55,647 nt of DNA from NCBI RefSeq assembly GCF_036311985.1, contig NZ_JAZDCJ010000032.1; one strand, given 5' to 3'. Within the stretch, counting starts at the first letter, position 1. Each line of letters opens with the position of its first letter. This document shows, piece after piece, positions 46,283-53,922 of this stretch. The notes beneath the pieces were generated by a model. That model was not told where the DNA came from. It worked only from the letters and a program-made list of their open reading frames with translations, and ran no database searches. This DNA comes from JAZDCJ01 sp036311985. GTDB taxonomy: Bacteria; Actinomycetota; Actinomycetes; Actinomycetales; Micrococcaceae. The translations under genes were made by a program, and so were the position numbers.

Positions 46283-47452
46283 CTATGCGTTCGGCGCCCG
46301 GTCCGTCCCGGCCCCGCGCCGGCGCAGGGCCGGGCTGGAGGGCGCGGCCCCGGCGTCGTACCCCAGCACCTCGAAGCCCGCATCCGCGATCATCGCCAGA
46401 TCCGCCTCCGCGTCCTGCCCCTCGCTGGTCAGGTAGTCGCCCAGGAAGATCGAGTTGGCGACCTCCAGCGCCGCGGACTGCAGGGAACGCAAGTGCATCT
46501 CCCGGCCGCCCGCGATCCGCAGCTCCTGGTCCGGGCAGGCCAGCCGCACGAGCGCCAGGATGCGCAGGCACCGCAACGGCGTCAGCTCCCATGTCCCCTC
46601 AAGCGGCGTGCCCTCGAACGGCATCAGGAAGTTCACCGGGATGGAATCGCTCTCCAGCTCCCGCAGCGCGAAGACCGCCTCCACGAGCTGCGCATCGTCC
46701 TCCCCCATCCCCACGATCAGGCCCGAGCACGGCGAAAGCCCGGCGTCCTTGGCCCGCTCCACGGTGGCCACCCGGTCCGCGTACTCGTGCGTGGTGCAGA
46801 TGTCCTGGTACTTGGACTCGGCCGTGTTCAGGTTGTGGTTGTACGCGTCGACGCCGGCCTCCCGCAGGACGCCGGCCTGGCCCGGCTTGAGGATGCCGAG
46901 GCACGCGCAGACCTCCACCCCCGGATGCTCGTCCTTGAGCCGGCCCACCATGCCCGCGACCCGCTCGACGTCCCGGTCCGTGGGGCCCTTCCCGCTTGCG
47001 ACGAGGCAGACCCGCGACGCCCCGCCGCGGATCCCGAGCTCCGCCTGCTCCGCCGCCTCCTCCGGCTTCAGCCACGTGTACTTCAGGATCTGCGCCGCCG
47101 AGCCGAGCCGCTGCGAGCAGTACGTGCAGTCCTCCGGACACAGCCCGGACTTCAGGTTGACCAGGTAGTTGACCTTCACCGTGTTGCCGAAGTGCCGGCG
47201 GCGCAGCGTGCCGGCGGCCGCGACCAGCGCGAACGTGGCGGAGTCCGGCGTGGCGAGGACGGCGAGCGCCTCCTCCTCCGTGAGACGGTGCCCGTCGAGG
47301 ATCCGCCGGGCCAGCGCCGGCGCATCCGCCGTGGCCGACTCCGGCTCCGGCGCTCCGCCCGACTTTGCACGTCCACCCGCGCTTCCGTCCGCGCTTCCAC
47401 CCGCTCGTCCCGCCGCATCTCCCGCGTGCCGAAGTTCTCGTGTCTCCGTCAT
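46283..47452 (-). CDS. bioB: Biotin synthase
   Basis: A 389-residue radical SAM enzyme inserting sulfur into dethiobiotin. The 4Fe-4S motif is CPEDCTYC in NLKSGLCPEDCTYCSQRLGS (about residue 110). ASGKGPTDRDVERV, YNHNLNTAESKYQDICTTHEY, SGLIVGMGED and GRE in IAGGREMHLRSLQ complete the pattern, and NSIFLGDYLTSEGQ ends the core. An Ala/Gly/Ser-rich N-terminal extension of about 45 residues and a C-terminal tail with the dispersed motif (YDAGAAPSSP) exceed the family norm. AGGAGG lies seven bases before the ATG. The upstream palindrome probably mediates biotin control. bioA, bioD and bioF are not nearby. Confidence 0.96.
   Translation of the reverse strand: MTETRELRHAGDAAGRAGGSADGSAGGRAKSGGAPEPESATADAPALARRILDGHRLTEEEALAVLATPDSATFALVAAAGTLRRRHFGNTVKVNYLVNLKSGLCPEDCTYCSQRLGSAAQILKYTWLKPEEAAEQAELGIRGGASRVCLVASGKGPTDRDVERVAGMVGRLKDEHPGVEVCACLGILKPGQAGVLREAGVDAYNHNLNTAESKYQDICTTHEYADRVATVERAKDAGLSPCSGLIVGMGEDDAQLVEAVFALRELESDSIPVNFLMPFEGTPLEGTWELTPLRCLRILALVRLACPDQELRIAGGREMHLRSLQSAALEVANSIFLGDYLTSEGQDAEADLAMIADAGFEVLGYDAGAAPSSPALRRRGAGTDRAPNA
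46344..46364 (-). repeat. Dispersed GC-rich motif, copy in bioB tail
   Basis: The minus strand reads GGGGTACGACGCCGGGGCC and encodes YDAGA in the nonconserved tail beyond the biotin synthase core. Confidence 0.55.
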
Positions 47453-47464
47453 GCCCACCCCTCC

Positions 47465-47477
47465 TGAACAGTGTTCA
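47465..47477. promoter_or_regulatory. Palindrome, candidate biotin operator of bioB
   Basis: TGAACAGTGTTCA is a perfect 13-base palindrome overlapping the bioB ribosome-binding region and probable transcription start. The TGAAC/GTTCA half-sites resemble those described for the actinobacterial biotin repressor BioQ. Confidence 0.5.
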
Positions 47478-47595
47478 ATTCCTAACGGCCCACGCTACAC
47501 CACCGTCAGCGGCGGCCGATCCCGGGCGGCCACGGCCCCGGCGAGACGGCCCCGCACGGGAGGTAGAGTCGGGCCCAGCGAAAGGAGCCAGCGCC

Positions 47596-48315
47596 ATGCC
47601 ACTCACCCTCGTCACCGGCGGCGGCCGCGGCATCGGGGCGGCCATCAGCCTGCGGCTCGCGTCCGAGGGCCACGACCTGGTCATCACCTACCTCAAGGAC
47701 CGAGACGCCGCCGAGTCGGTGGCCCGCCAGGCGCACCGCGACGGCCGCCGGGCCACCGCCCTCCAGGCCGACACCGCCGACCCGGCGTCCATCGACGCCC
47801 TCTTCGCGCGCATCGCCACGCTCGGCCCGCTCACCGGGCTCGTGAACAACGCGGGCGCCGCGACCGCCGTCGGACGCCTGGAAGACAACGGAATCGAGGC
47901 CATCCGCCGCGACCTCGACGTCAACCTGTTCGGCGTCATCGCCTGCACCCGGCGCGCCCTCCCGGCCCTGCGCTCCACAGGCGGCTCGATCGTGAACATC
48001 TCCTCCGTCGCCGCCGCCCTCGGCGGGCCCGGGACCTACGTGCACTACGCCGCCGCGAAGGCCGGGGTCGAGGCCTTCACGGTCGGCCTGGCCAAGGAGG
48101 TCGCCGCCGACGGGGTCCGGGTCAACGCCGTGGCCCCCGGCACCGTCTGGACGGACTTCCACCAGGACCCGGAGCGCCCCGCGAAGGCCGCCCCGGCCAT
48201 CCCGATGGGCCGCGCGGGCCTGCCGGAGGAGATCGCGGGCGCCGTGGCCTGGCTGCTCTCCGACGACGCGCGCTACGCCACCGGGAGCGTCCTCAAGGTC
48301 GCCGGCGGGCTGTAG
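47596..48315 (+). CDS. Short-chain dehydrogenase/reductase
   Basis: A 239-residue SDR enzyme. The cofactor motif TGGGRGIGAAI is at residues 7-17, LVNNAGAAT is near 80, the catalytic serine lies in SIVNISSVAA, the tyrosine and lysine in YVHYAAAKAGVEAF, and VNAVAPGTVWTDF follows. It is a classical SDR, probably oxidoreducing a sugar, alcohol or ketone with NADP(H). AAAGGAG lies eight bases before the ATG; TAGAGT near 47563 is a possible -10. It precedes a TetR-family gene on the same strand that may regulate it. The substrate is unknown. Confidence 0.88.
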   Translation: MPLTLVTGGGRGIGAAISLRLASEGHDLVITYLKDRDAAESVARQAHRDGRRATALQADTADPASIDALFARIATLGPLTGLVNNAGAATAVGRLEDNGIEAIRRDLDVNLFGVIACTRRALPALRSTGGSIVNISSVAAALGGPGTYVHYAAAKAGVEAFTVGLAKEVAADGVRVNAVAPGTVWTDFHQDPERPAKAAPAIPMGRAGLPEEIAGAVAWLLSDDARYATGSVLKVAGGL

Positions 48316-48363
48316 GGCCGGGACGGCACCGGCTCGGCCGCCCACGCCCGCCGCCCCGCCCCA

Positions 48364-48369
48364 TAGACT
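48364..48369 (+). promoter_or_regulatory. -10 box TAGACT, leaderless promoter
   Basis: Seven bases before the ATG of the TetR-family regulator. Confidence 0.5.
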
Positions 48370-48376
48370 GGAGCGC

Positions 48377-48970
48377 ATGGCGCTGACACGGGAACAGGTG
48401 GTGGACACGGCCGTCGCCATCCTCCGCGACTTCGGCCTCGCCGACCTCTCGATGCGACGGCTCGCCCGCGAACTCGACGTCCAGGTCGGCGCCCTCTACT
48501 GGCACGTGAAGAACAAGCAGGAACTCCTCGTCGACGTCGCCGCCCGCCTCCTCGGCGGCATTCCCGCCTCCGGCGCGGGGCCGGCCGCCGGACGTCCCGC
48601 ACCGCGGGAGGAAGGGGGTACGACGCCGGAGCGCGCCGCCGTCGTCCTCCTCACCCTCCGGATCCGCGCCGCCCTGGTGCCCGTCCCGGACAGCGCCGAG
48701 GTCGTCCAACTCGCGCAGACCCTCCAGCCCGCCGCCCTGGAGCCGCTCACGCGGCTGCGCGAGCTCCTCGAGGCCGCCGGCGTCCCGCCCCGGCACTCGG
48801 GCTGGGCCCAGCACCTGCTGCTGAACCACATCCTCGGCTCCGTCGCCGCCCACCAGGACCGGGCCACGCTCGACGCCGTCGACGCGATCGGCGGGCCGGA
48901 GCTCGGCGAGGACGCCTTCCGCTGGGGGCTCGACGCGGCGCTCGACGGGATGCTCGCGCCCTCGCGGTAG
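48377..48970 (+). CDS. TetR family transcriptional regulator
   Basis: A 197-residue repressor. The N-terminal helix-turn-helix is LTREQVVDTAVAILRDFGLADLSMRRLARELDVQVGALYWHVKNKQELL (residues 2-50), of the TetR class that has LYWHVKNK, often linked to drug- or tetracycline-responsive TetR_C_1 members. The C-terminal ligand domain is interrupted by a linker GAGPAAGRPAPREEGGTTPE that includes the dispersed GC-rich motif. The target is unknown; the preceding SDR gene is the nearest candidate. TAGACT seven bases upstream indicates a leaderless mRNA. Confidence 0.88.
   Translation: MALTREQVVDTAVAILRDFGLADLSMRRLARELDVQVGALYWHVKNKQELLVDVAARLLGGIPASGAGPAAGRPAPREEGGTTPERAAVVLLTLRIRAALVPVPDSAEVVQLAQTLQPAALEPLTRLRELLEAAGVPPRHSGWAQHLLLNHILGSVAAHQDRATLDAVDAIGGPELGEDAFRWGLDAALDGMLAPSR
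48614..48635 (+). repeat. Dispersed GC-rich motif, copy in TetR regulator linker
   Basis: GGGGGTACGACGCCGGAG is identical over 18 bases to the acs copy at 32612. It encodes GGTTPE in both genes, though the proteins are unrelated. Confidence 0.6.
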
Positions 48971-49075
48971 CCGCGGCCCCGGTTCGGCCCCTTCGCGAAC
49001 GGGCCCGCATGCGGCAGACGGCGTGGCACGGCGGCCAGGCGGCGCGGGGGTCGCCGGCCGCCGGTAGGGCCGGGC

Positions 49076-49504
49076 CTACGGCGCCCGTTCGGCGAAGCGC
49101 TTGAACGCCGCCAGCTGCCGGCCGTCGGACCCCGCCACCGCCGCGCGGATGTCCCCGGCCAGGGCCGCGAGGGAGTCGCTGACCTCGACGTCGATCTCCA
49201 GCGTGAGGCGCGTGTCCGCGCCCTCGCGCGCGATCCCGTAGCGGTACTGCGTCCGGACGTCCCCCTCCCCGCCGGTGACCACGAGCAGGCTCCCGGGTTC
49301 GACATCGGCGACCGTGAACGTCCGCTCGTGGCCCTCCGTGTGCAGGTCGATCCGCGTTCCCGGACCCAGCGGGCCCTCGGCGTGCATCTCGGTGACGCCC
49401 GGCAGCCACGCGGGGGCCGCGGCCCAGTCGGTCAGCAGGTCCCAGGCCCTCGCGGGCGGGACGCGGACCAGCACGTCCTGTCTGTACGCCGTCGTGGTTC
49501 CCAT
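49076..49504 (-). CDS. SRPBCC (polyketide cyclase/START-like) protein
   Basis: A 142-residue helix-grip protein. YRQDVLVRVPPARAWDLLTDWAAAPAWLPGVTEMHAEGPLGPGTRI at the N-terminus, the central TFTVADVEPGSLLVVTGGEG and the long C-terminal helix SDGRQLAAFKRFAE fit the SRPBCC ligand-binding superfamily (polyketide_cyc2/AHSA1-like). Members bind hydrophobic ligands; the ligand is unknown. It lies 37 bases after tdk on the same strand. No clear ribosome-binding site is visible before the ATG. Confidence 0.8.
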   Translation of the reverse strand: MGTTTAYRQDVLVRVPPARAWDLLTDWAAAPAWLPGVTEMHAEGPLGPGTRIDLHTEGHERTFTVADVEPGSLLVVTGGEGDVRTQYRYGIAREGADTRLTLEIDVEVSDSLAALAGDIRAAVAGSDGRQLAAFKRFAERAP

Positions 49505-49541
49505 GACTGAATCATCCCCACACGCGGCCCCCGTGTGAAGG

Positions 49542-50168
49542 TCAGGCGCCGAGCCGGCCGCCCGAGGCCTCGAGGTAGCAGGAACCGCACAACGACTCGT
49601 ACCAGACGTCCTGCCCGTCGATCGCGACCTGCTCGCCGTCGAACACGATCTCCTCCCCGACACGCCGCGTGTTGAACACCGCCTTGCGGCCGCAGCGGCA
49701 GATGGTCTTGAGCTCTTCGAGGGTGTGCGCGATCTCGAGCAGGCGCCGCGACCCGGGGAACGCGCGCGTGAGGAAGTCCCCGCGGATGCCGTACGCGAGC
49801 ACCGGGACGCCGTCGAGTACGGCGATCCGGAACAGCTCGTCCACCTGCTCCGGCTCCAGGAACTGGGCCTCGTCCACCAGGAGGCAGGCCACCGGCGCGG
49901 CGTCGACGTGCTCGAGCAGCGCCTCCGGGTCGTCGCCCGCGGCCCGGGCGGCAAAGAGCTCCCGGACCGAGGCGCCCGGCGGAATGAGGAAGTCGACCTG
50001 GCGGGTCATGCCCAGCCGGGAGACGATCTCCGCGTCGCCCTTGGTGTCCGTGGCCGGCTTCGCCAACAGTACGCGCTGCCCGCGCTCCTCGTAGTTGAAC
50101 GCGGCCTGCAGCAGGCCCGTCGACTTGCCGGAGTTCATGGCGCCGTAGCGGAAGTAGAGCTTGGCCAA
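49542..50168 (-). CDS. tdk: Thymidine kinase (type II)
   Basis: A 208-residue TK1-type kinase that phosphorylates thymidine in the salvage pathway. The P-loop is GAMNSGKST (about residues 8-16), Walker B VACLLVDEAQFLEPEQVDEL, and the lasso/zinc site uses CRCGRKA and SLCGSC. The start is taken as TTG directly before AKLYFRYGAMNSGKS, with AAAGGA eight bases upstream; no ATG or GTG gives a sensible N-terminus. It follows the toxin-like cassette by 61 bases on the same strand. Confidence 0.92.
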   Translation of the reverse strand: MAKLYFRYGAMNSGKSTGLLQAAFNYEERGQRVLLAKPATDTKGDAEIVSRLGMTRQVDFLIPPGASVRELFAARAAGDDPEALLEHVDAAPVACLLVDEAQFLEPEQVDELFRIAVLDGVPVLAYGIRGDFLTRAFPGSRRLLEIAHTLEELKTICRCGRKAVFNTRRVGEEIVFDGEQVAIDGQDVWYESLCGSCYLEASGGRLGA

Positions 50169-50229
50169 GGAAGGGGTCCTTTCGACGGGGGCGGCTATCG
50201 ATTCTATGCCGACCACCCGGCCGGAAGCG

Positions 50230-51639
50230 TCAGCCGAGGACGACGGGACGCCCATGGACCACAGCCTGCAGGGCGTCCTCGAACTGCCGGAAGATGAAAG
50301 AGCTCTCCGTGGCCCAGAGACCCACACGGTCCGCCCCACCGGAGGGATCCTCGACCGTGCCGATCCTGAAGTGCCCCCGGGGTCCCGCGTTGACATAGGT
50401 CACGGGGTCGATTCCTCCGGAGGGCCCCTCGGCCTCCAGGACCCACGTGAACCACGGCTGGCCCCACGCCTCGCGGAGCAGTGCCCCCGCCCCGTGCGGC
50501 ACCGCCGCCTCGCCGCCGAGCCGCTGGTCCACGAGGGCCGCCTCGATGACGAAAGGGGCCACGTGCAGGTTCCAGGCGGGACCCACGCCGGCCCACCGCG
50601 CCATGGCCGACGTCAGCTCCGTGATGGGAAGGACCTGCACGTTGAAGCGGGCCGGGTCGTCGGGGTGCCACGGCTGGTTCAGGACGCGCGGTCCGTAGCC
50701 CTGCTCCGCGGCGAGGAGGACGTTCCCGCCGTGGACGAACGCCTGCAGGCTCGTCTCCCCGTCCAGGAAGCGGCCCGTGAGGCGCAGTCGGACGGGTGCC
50801 TCGGTCAGGGCCTGGGCCATGAAGGAACCCATGCCGCCAAGCCGGCCGCCGTCCAGCACACCGAGGTCCCGGAGCTCGTCCAGCACCGGGTCGGCTCCCC
50901 CCAGCCGGCCCACGACGCCGTCCTTCAACTCGCCCGTCCGGGCGATCGCCGCGCCGCTCATCCACACCCCGGTCCCGAGGTCGGCGCCCGCCGCGAGGTG
51001 TCCGAAAAGCTCCTCCAGTTCCGTGCCTTGATCCGCGCTCGCCTGCTCGTCGACCCGGCCCGCGGCGGCAGTCGGTCCGGCCTGGCTCGCGACTGCGTCG
51101 TCCGCCTGCGGGGACCGCAGGACGCGCACCGAACGGGCCATCGCCTCGAACGGCTCGTCGAAGATGAAACGGGCCTGGATCGATGACGTGGTGCTGATCT
51201 GGACGGCCCAGCCCTTCAGCAGCACCAGGTAGTCGGCGCCGGAGACCGTCCGTCCATTCGGTGCCCGATGCGTGTATTCGATGACACGCCCCTCGTGCGC
51301 CGTGACCGGAACGCCGAGCGCGTCCAGGGGAAGGCCGCCTTCCTCGTCCGGATCCGCGAACGTGTAGGCCCAGCGGCCCGTGTGCACGATCCGGCCTTCG
51401 CGGAGCTGCGCCTCGATCCCCGTCATCGCCCTCCGGCTGAAATCGGCCAGGGAACCGTCGAACGGGTTGACGGTGACGACGACGTTCGGGGTGAACTCGT
51501 TCTCCACGGGCGGCATCGCCGCAAAGAGCTCCACCTCCGGGCGGACGGCTTCCGCCCTCCACGGCTCCGGCACGTCGAAGGCCAGGATCCCCCGCGCCCC
51601 CTGCGCCGGCACGACCTGCTTAGCTCCACTCATTTCCAT
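50230..51639 (-). CDS. LpqN-like protein with EspG-like C-terminal half
   Basis: A 469-residue cytoplasmic protein without signal peptide. Residues about 20-185 resemble the LpqN/DcrB-like fold (MPPVENEFTPNVVVTVNPFDG, HTGRWAYTF, GADYLVLLKGWAVQISTTSS). Residues about 240-465 (VRLRLTGRFLDGETSLQAFVHGGNVLLAAEQGYG, WHLHVAPF-like AWNLHVAPFVIEAAL, then PRGHFRIGTVED...SSFIFRQFEDAL) weakly resemble ESX-secretion chaperone EspG. If so, it may chaperone the helical proteins encoded upstream for type VII secretion. The start overlaps the preceding gene by ten bases; an ATG two codons later gives ATGA overlap. Family calls are tentative. Confidence 0.6.
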   Translation of the reverse strand: MEMSGAKQVVPAQGARGILAFDVPEPWRAEAVRPEVELFAAMPPVENEFTPNVVVTVNPFDGSLADFSRRAMTGIEAQLREGRIVHTGRWAYTFADPDEEGGLPLDALGVPVTAHEGRVIEYTHRAPNGRTVSGADYLVLLKGWAVQISTTSSIQARFIFDEPFEAMARSVRVLRSPQADDAVASQAGPTAAAGRVDEQASADQGTELEELFGHLAAGADLGTGVWMSGAAIARTGELKDGVVGRLGGADPVLDELRDLGVLDGGRLGGMGSFMAQALTEAPVRLRLTGRFLDGETSLQAFVHGGNVLLAAEQGYGPRVLNQPWHPDDPARFNVQVLPITELTSAMARWAGVGPAWNLHVAPFVIEAALVDQRLGGEAAVPHGAGALLREAWGQPWFTWVLEAEGPSGGIDPVTYVNAGPRGHFRIGTVEDPSGGADRVGLWATESSFIFRQFEDALQAVVHGRPVVLG

Positions 51640-52049
51640 CCCTGCCTCGCCGCGCCCTGCGGCACCGTCTCCTGGGGACCCCACAACCGCGTGTCGGCCG
51701 TGCCGCCACGCCGGACCCACTCCTTGTGCCACCGCGGCGTGACCGCCGCGGGCCACCACCACCGGGAGGCGATGGCGAGCGGGGCTGCCGTGAAGGCATA
51801 GGCCGTCCACAGCAGGTCCGCATTGTCCCAGCGCTCGAGCGTGGCGGTCAGCGGGACCGCCGCCCCGAGGATGAGGATCCCGGCGGCTCCTGCCTGCAGC
51901 GGCAGGTAGTTGCGCCGCGTGAAGAAGAACGCGGCCACGGGCCGGGGCGCCCACGTCCGCCACCTGCCGGACCAGGCCCAGACTCCGATCGCCAGGGCGG
52001 TCAGCCCAGGCAGGCCCAGCAGAAGGAACATCACGAGGTAGTCGTTCAT
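51630..52049 (-). CDS. Multipass membrane protein, candidate immunity protein
   Basis: A 139-residue protein with three or four hydrophobic segments: YLVMFLLLGLPGLTALAIGVWAW, LQAGAAGILILGAAVPLTAT and LLWTAYAFTAAPLAIASRWWW. The C-terminal 35 residues are polar and cytoplasmic or external. GGAGG precedes the ATG. It lies 20 bases after the gene for the glycine-zipper protein. Immunity proteins to membrane-depolarising type VII toxins are small polytopic membrane proteins, so this is a candidate. No sequence family was recognised. Confidence 0.6.
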   Translation of the reverse strand: MNDYLVMFLLLGLPGLTALAIGVWAWSGRWRTWAPRPVAAFFFTRRNYLPLQAGAAGILILGAAVPLTATLERWDNADLLWTAYAFTAAPLAIASRWWWPAAVTPRWHKEWVRRGGTADTRLWGPQETVPQGAARQGWK

Positions 52050-52069
52050 CGAGGGAGCGTCCTCCGGGA

Positions 52070-53455
52070 CTAGTCGAACGGATTGAGCGAGGACAGGACC
52101 TTCTTGCCCGCGTCCACGGCGGCCTCGCCCAACGAGCCTACGTCGCCGTGGCGCAGGTCGTTGATGGCCCCGCCGACGGCCTCGCCGATCTCACCGCCGA
52201 TCCACCCGCCCGCGAGTCCCCCGAGGAATCCGCCGACCGCCGCCCCCACGCCGGGAATCGGGATGAGGGCCTGGCCGACCGCGGCGCCGACGCCCCGGCC
52301 CACCGCGGTGCCGACGACCTCGCCGACGGCCTTGCTCCCGGTGACCACGGCGGCGTCCGTCGCCGCGACCCGGGCATGCTCGGCCTGGCTGAGGTCGGGA
52401 TTGCGCAGGAGGCTCTCGTTGTAGCCCTCGGAATACGCGCCGAGGGCCGTGGCGCCGTAGTCCGCGGCGGTGAGGAACTTGCCGGCGGGGCCGTTGGCGA
52501 AGCGGTTGGCCGAGTCGATCCACCCCGGCAGGCGCACCCTGCCGTTGGCCTGGCCGGCTGAGCCCGGCGGTGTCCCGTTTCCACGCGTCAACTGGACGCG
52601 CAGGCTCACGTCCTGGCCCCTGATGTTGAACCGGGTGTTCTTCAAGTGCGGATAGCGGGCCAGGAGCAGCCCCAGCGGCGACTGGGCATCGATGCCCCGC
52701 AGCATCCGCGTGGTGGAGTTCGACGAGACCCGTTGCGGGTCGGCTCCCTGGCTCGCCTGGAGCCGCTCGATGTAGGAGCTGGGCACGCCGAGGCGGTTCA
52801 ACGTCCCCGCCGAGATGCGGTGCCGCACCGGGGTGGTCTGCGCGAACGGATTGGCCGAGGTATTGAACTCGAACCACAGCTTGCCGTTCTTGTACTTGAA
52901 GTGCGCCGCGGTCAGACCGACACCCTCCAGGATGTCGGCACCGTCCGTGACCGCACCCGTCAGGTCCCCCACGCCGGAGTAGTCCCCCAGGGCGGGATTC
53001 AGTCCCCGGATGGCGTTGGCGCACTTCTCCACGGCCGCGTCGTAGAGCCCTGCGACCGCATCGATCTCGCGCTGGATGGAGCGGTTGGTGTCCCAGTAGT
53101 CGTCGGGTCGGTCGTCGTAGGCGATCGCGTTGTGGCCCGCCGCCTGCTCCTTGACGTTGTCGTATCGGGTCTTGAGGCCGGAGATGTCGTCGGAAAACGC
53201 CTCCAGGGCCTTGGCGACCTCGTCGGTGAGCGTCTCCGATGCGTCGACGTAGGGGCGCATCACCGTCGGCACCGCGGACGTGACCTTGTCCGTGTGGGGC
53301 GAGGAGAAGTACTGCCCCAGCTTGTCCCACTCCGTCTTGACGTCGTCGTAGATCCCCGACGCGTCCGTGCCGACCTTGCGCACGGCGCGGGCGGCCGTGT
53401 CGATCCCGGCGGTCGAGGGCAGCGTCTCCGGGAGGCCCGAGGTGTGCACCGCCAT
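52070..53455 (-). CDS. LXG/WXG-like helical protein with C-terminal glycine zipper, putative secreted toxin
   Basis: A 461-residue protein. Residues 1-170 are long helices (TAARAVRKVGTDASGIYDDVKTEWDKL, TDEVAKALEAFSDDISGLKTRYDNVKEQA) as in LXG or ESX substrates. A mixed middle domain follows (KYKNGKLWFEFNTSANPFAQTT, then RHRISAGTLNRLGV). Residues about 375-440 form a dense glycine zipper, with AVGEVVGTAVGRGVGAAVGQ, then PGVGAAVGGFLGGLAGGWIGG, of the kind found in membrane-depolarising toxins such as TspA. There is no signal peptide. Its ATG shares one base with the stop of the small helical protein. Toxin function is inferred. Confidence 0.65.
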   Translation of the reverse strand: MAVHTSGLPETLPSTAGIDTAARAVRKVGTDASGIYDDVKTEWDKLGQYFSSPHTDKVTSAVPTVMRPYVDASETLTDEVAKALEAFSDDISGLKTRYDNVKEQAAGHNAIAYDDRPDDYWDTNRSIQREIDAVAGLYDAAVEKCANAIRGLNPALGDYSGVGDLTGAVTDGADILEGVGLTAAHFKYKNGKLWFEFNTSANPFAQTTPVRHRISAGTLNRLGVPSSYIERLQASQGADPQRVSSNSTTRMLRGIDAQSPLGLLLARYPHLKNTRFNIRGQDVSLRVQLTRGNGTPPGSAGQANGRVRLPGWIDSANRFANGPAGKFLTAADYGATALGAYSEGYNESLLRNPDLSQAEHARVAATDAAVVTGSKAVGEVVGTAVGRGVGAAVGQALIPIPGVGAAVGGFLGGLAGGWIGGEIGEAVGGAINDLRHGDVGSLGEAAVDAGKKVLSSLNPFD

Positions 53456-53808
53456 CAGTAGGCCTCCGTCCGGTCGCCGCCCTCGACGGCAGGCACCGAA
53501 TGGATGGCGGTCTCGGCATCAGCGGCCATGTCGTCGTCTCCGGCGACGTAGGCGTCGATGGCCAGGCCCGTGTTGCCGCAGATCGAGTAGCCCGCGTTGC
53601 GTGCCGACTGCAGCAGCGGACCGGCGAAGCCGGAGAGCACCGAGTCGAGGGCGTCGCCGATGTCCAGGTGGTCGCACGCGGTGGCCGCCTCCTCGAACGA
53701 CGTCGTCAGCGCGGTCTCCTGGGCCTCGAGCCGGTCGACGTCCGCCTTGGCCAAGGTCACGACGCCACGCGCGGCGGCGACCTGGATGTCCCATCCGTCC
53801 AGCGGCAT
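53455..53808 (-). CDS. Small helical WXG100-like (DUF6507-like) protein
   Basis: A 117-residue protein starting MPLDGWDIQVAAARGVV. It is nearly all helical up to residue 85, with LAKADVDRLEAQETALTTSFEEAATAC and the SVLSGFAGPLLQSARNAG helix. Size, helix-turn-helix layout and the GWDI opening resemble DUF6507 and WXG100 proteins encoded just before LXG-type type VII effectors. It would act as a secretion partner of the next protein. AGGAGG lies seven bases before the ATG; the stop overlaps the next start by one base. A canonical WXG triad is not present. Confidence 0.65.
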   Translation of the reverse strand: MPLDGWDIQVAAARGVVTLAKADVDRLEAQETALTTSFEEAATACDHLDIGDALDSVLSGFAGPLLQSARNAGYSICGNTGLAIDAYVAGDDDMAADAETAIHSVPAVEGGDRTEAY

Positions 53809-53875
53809 GCGGGTTCCTCCTGTGGCATAAATCCATCTAGTGGTCGACCAGAACAGCCTAGCCCAGACGCCGCAA

Positions 53876-53909
53876 GGGCCGCGATGGGGACTTCTCCCCA
53901 TCGCGGCCC
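53876..53909. terminator. Strong bidirectional terminator
   Basis: Perfect 15-bp stem GGGCCGCGATGGGGA / TCCCCATCGCGGCCC with a CTTC tetraloop. It begins 13 bases after the DUF3151 stop and separates the fba operon from the toxin-like cassette. Confidence 0.9.
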
Positions 53910-53922
53910 CGCGCCACCATCC

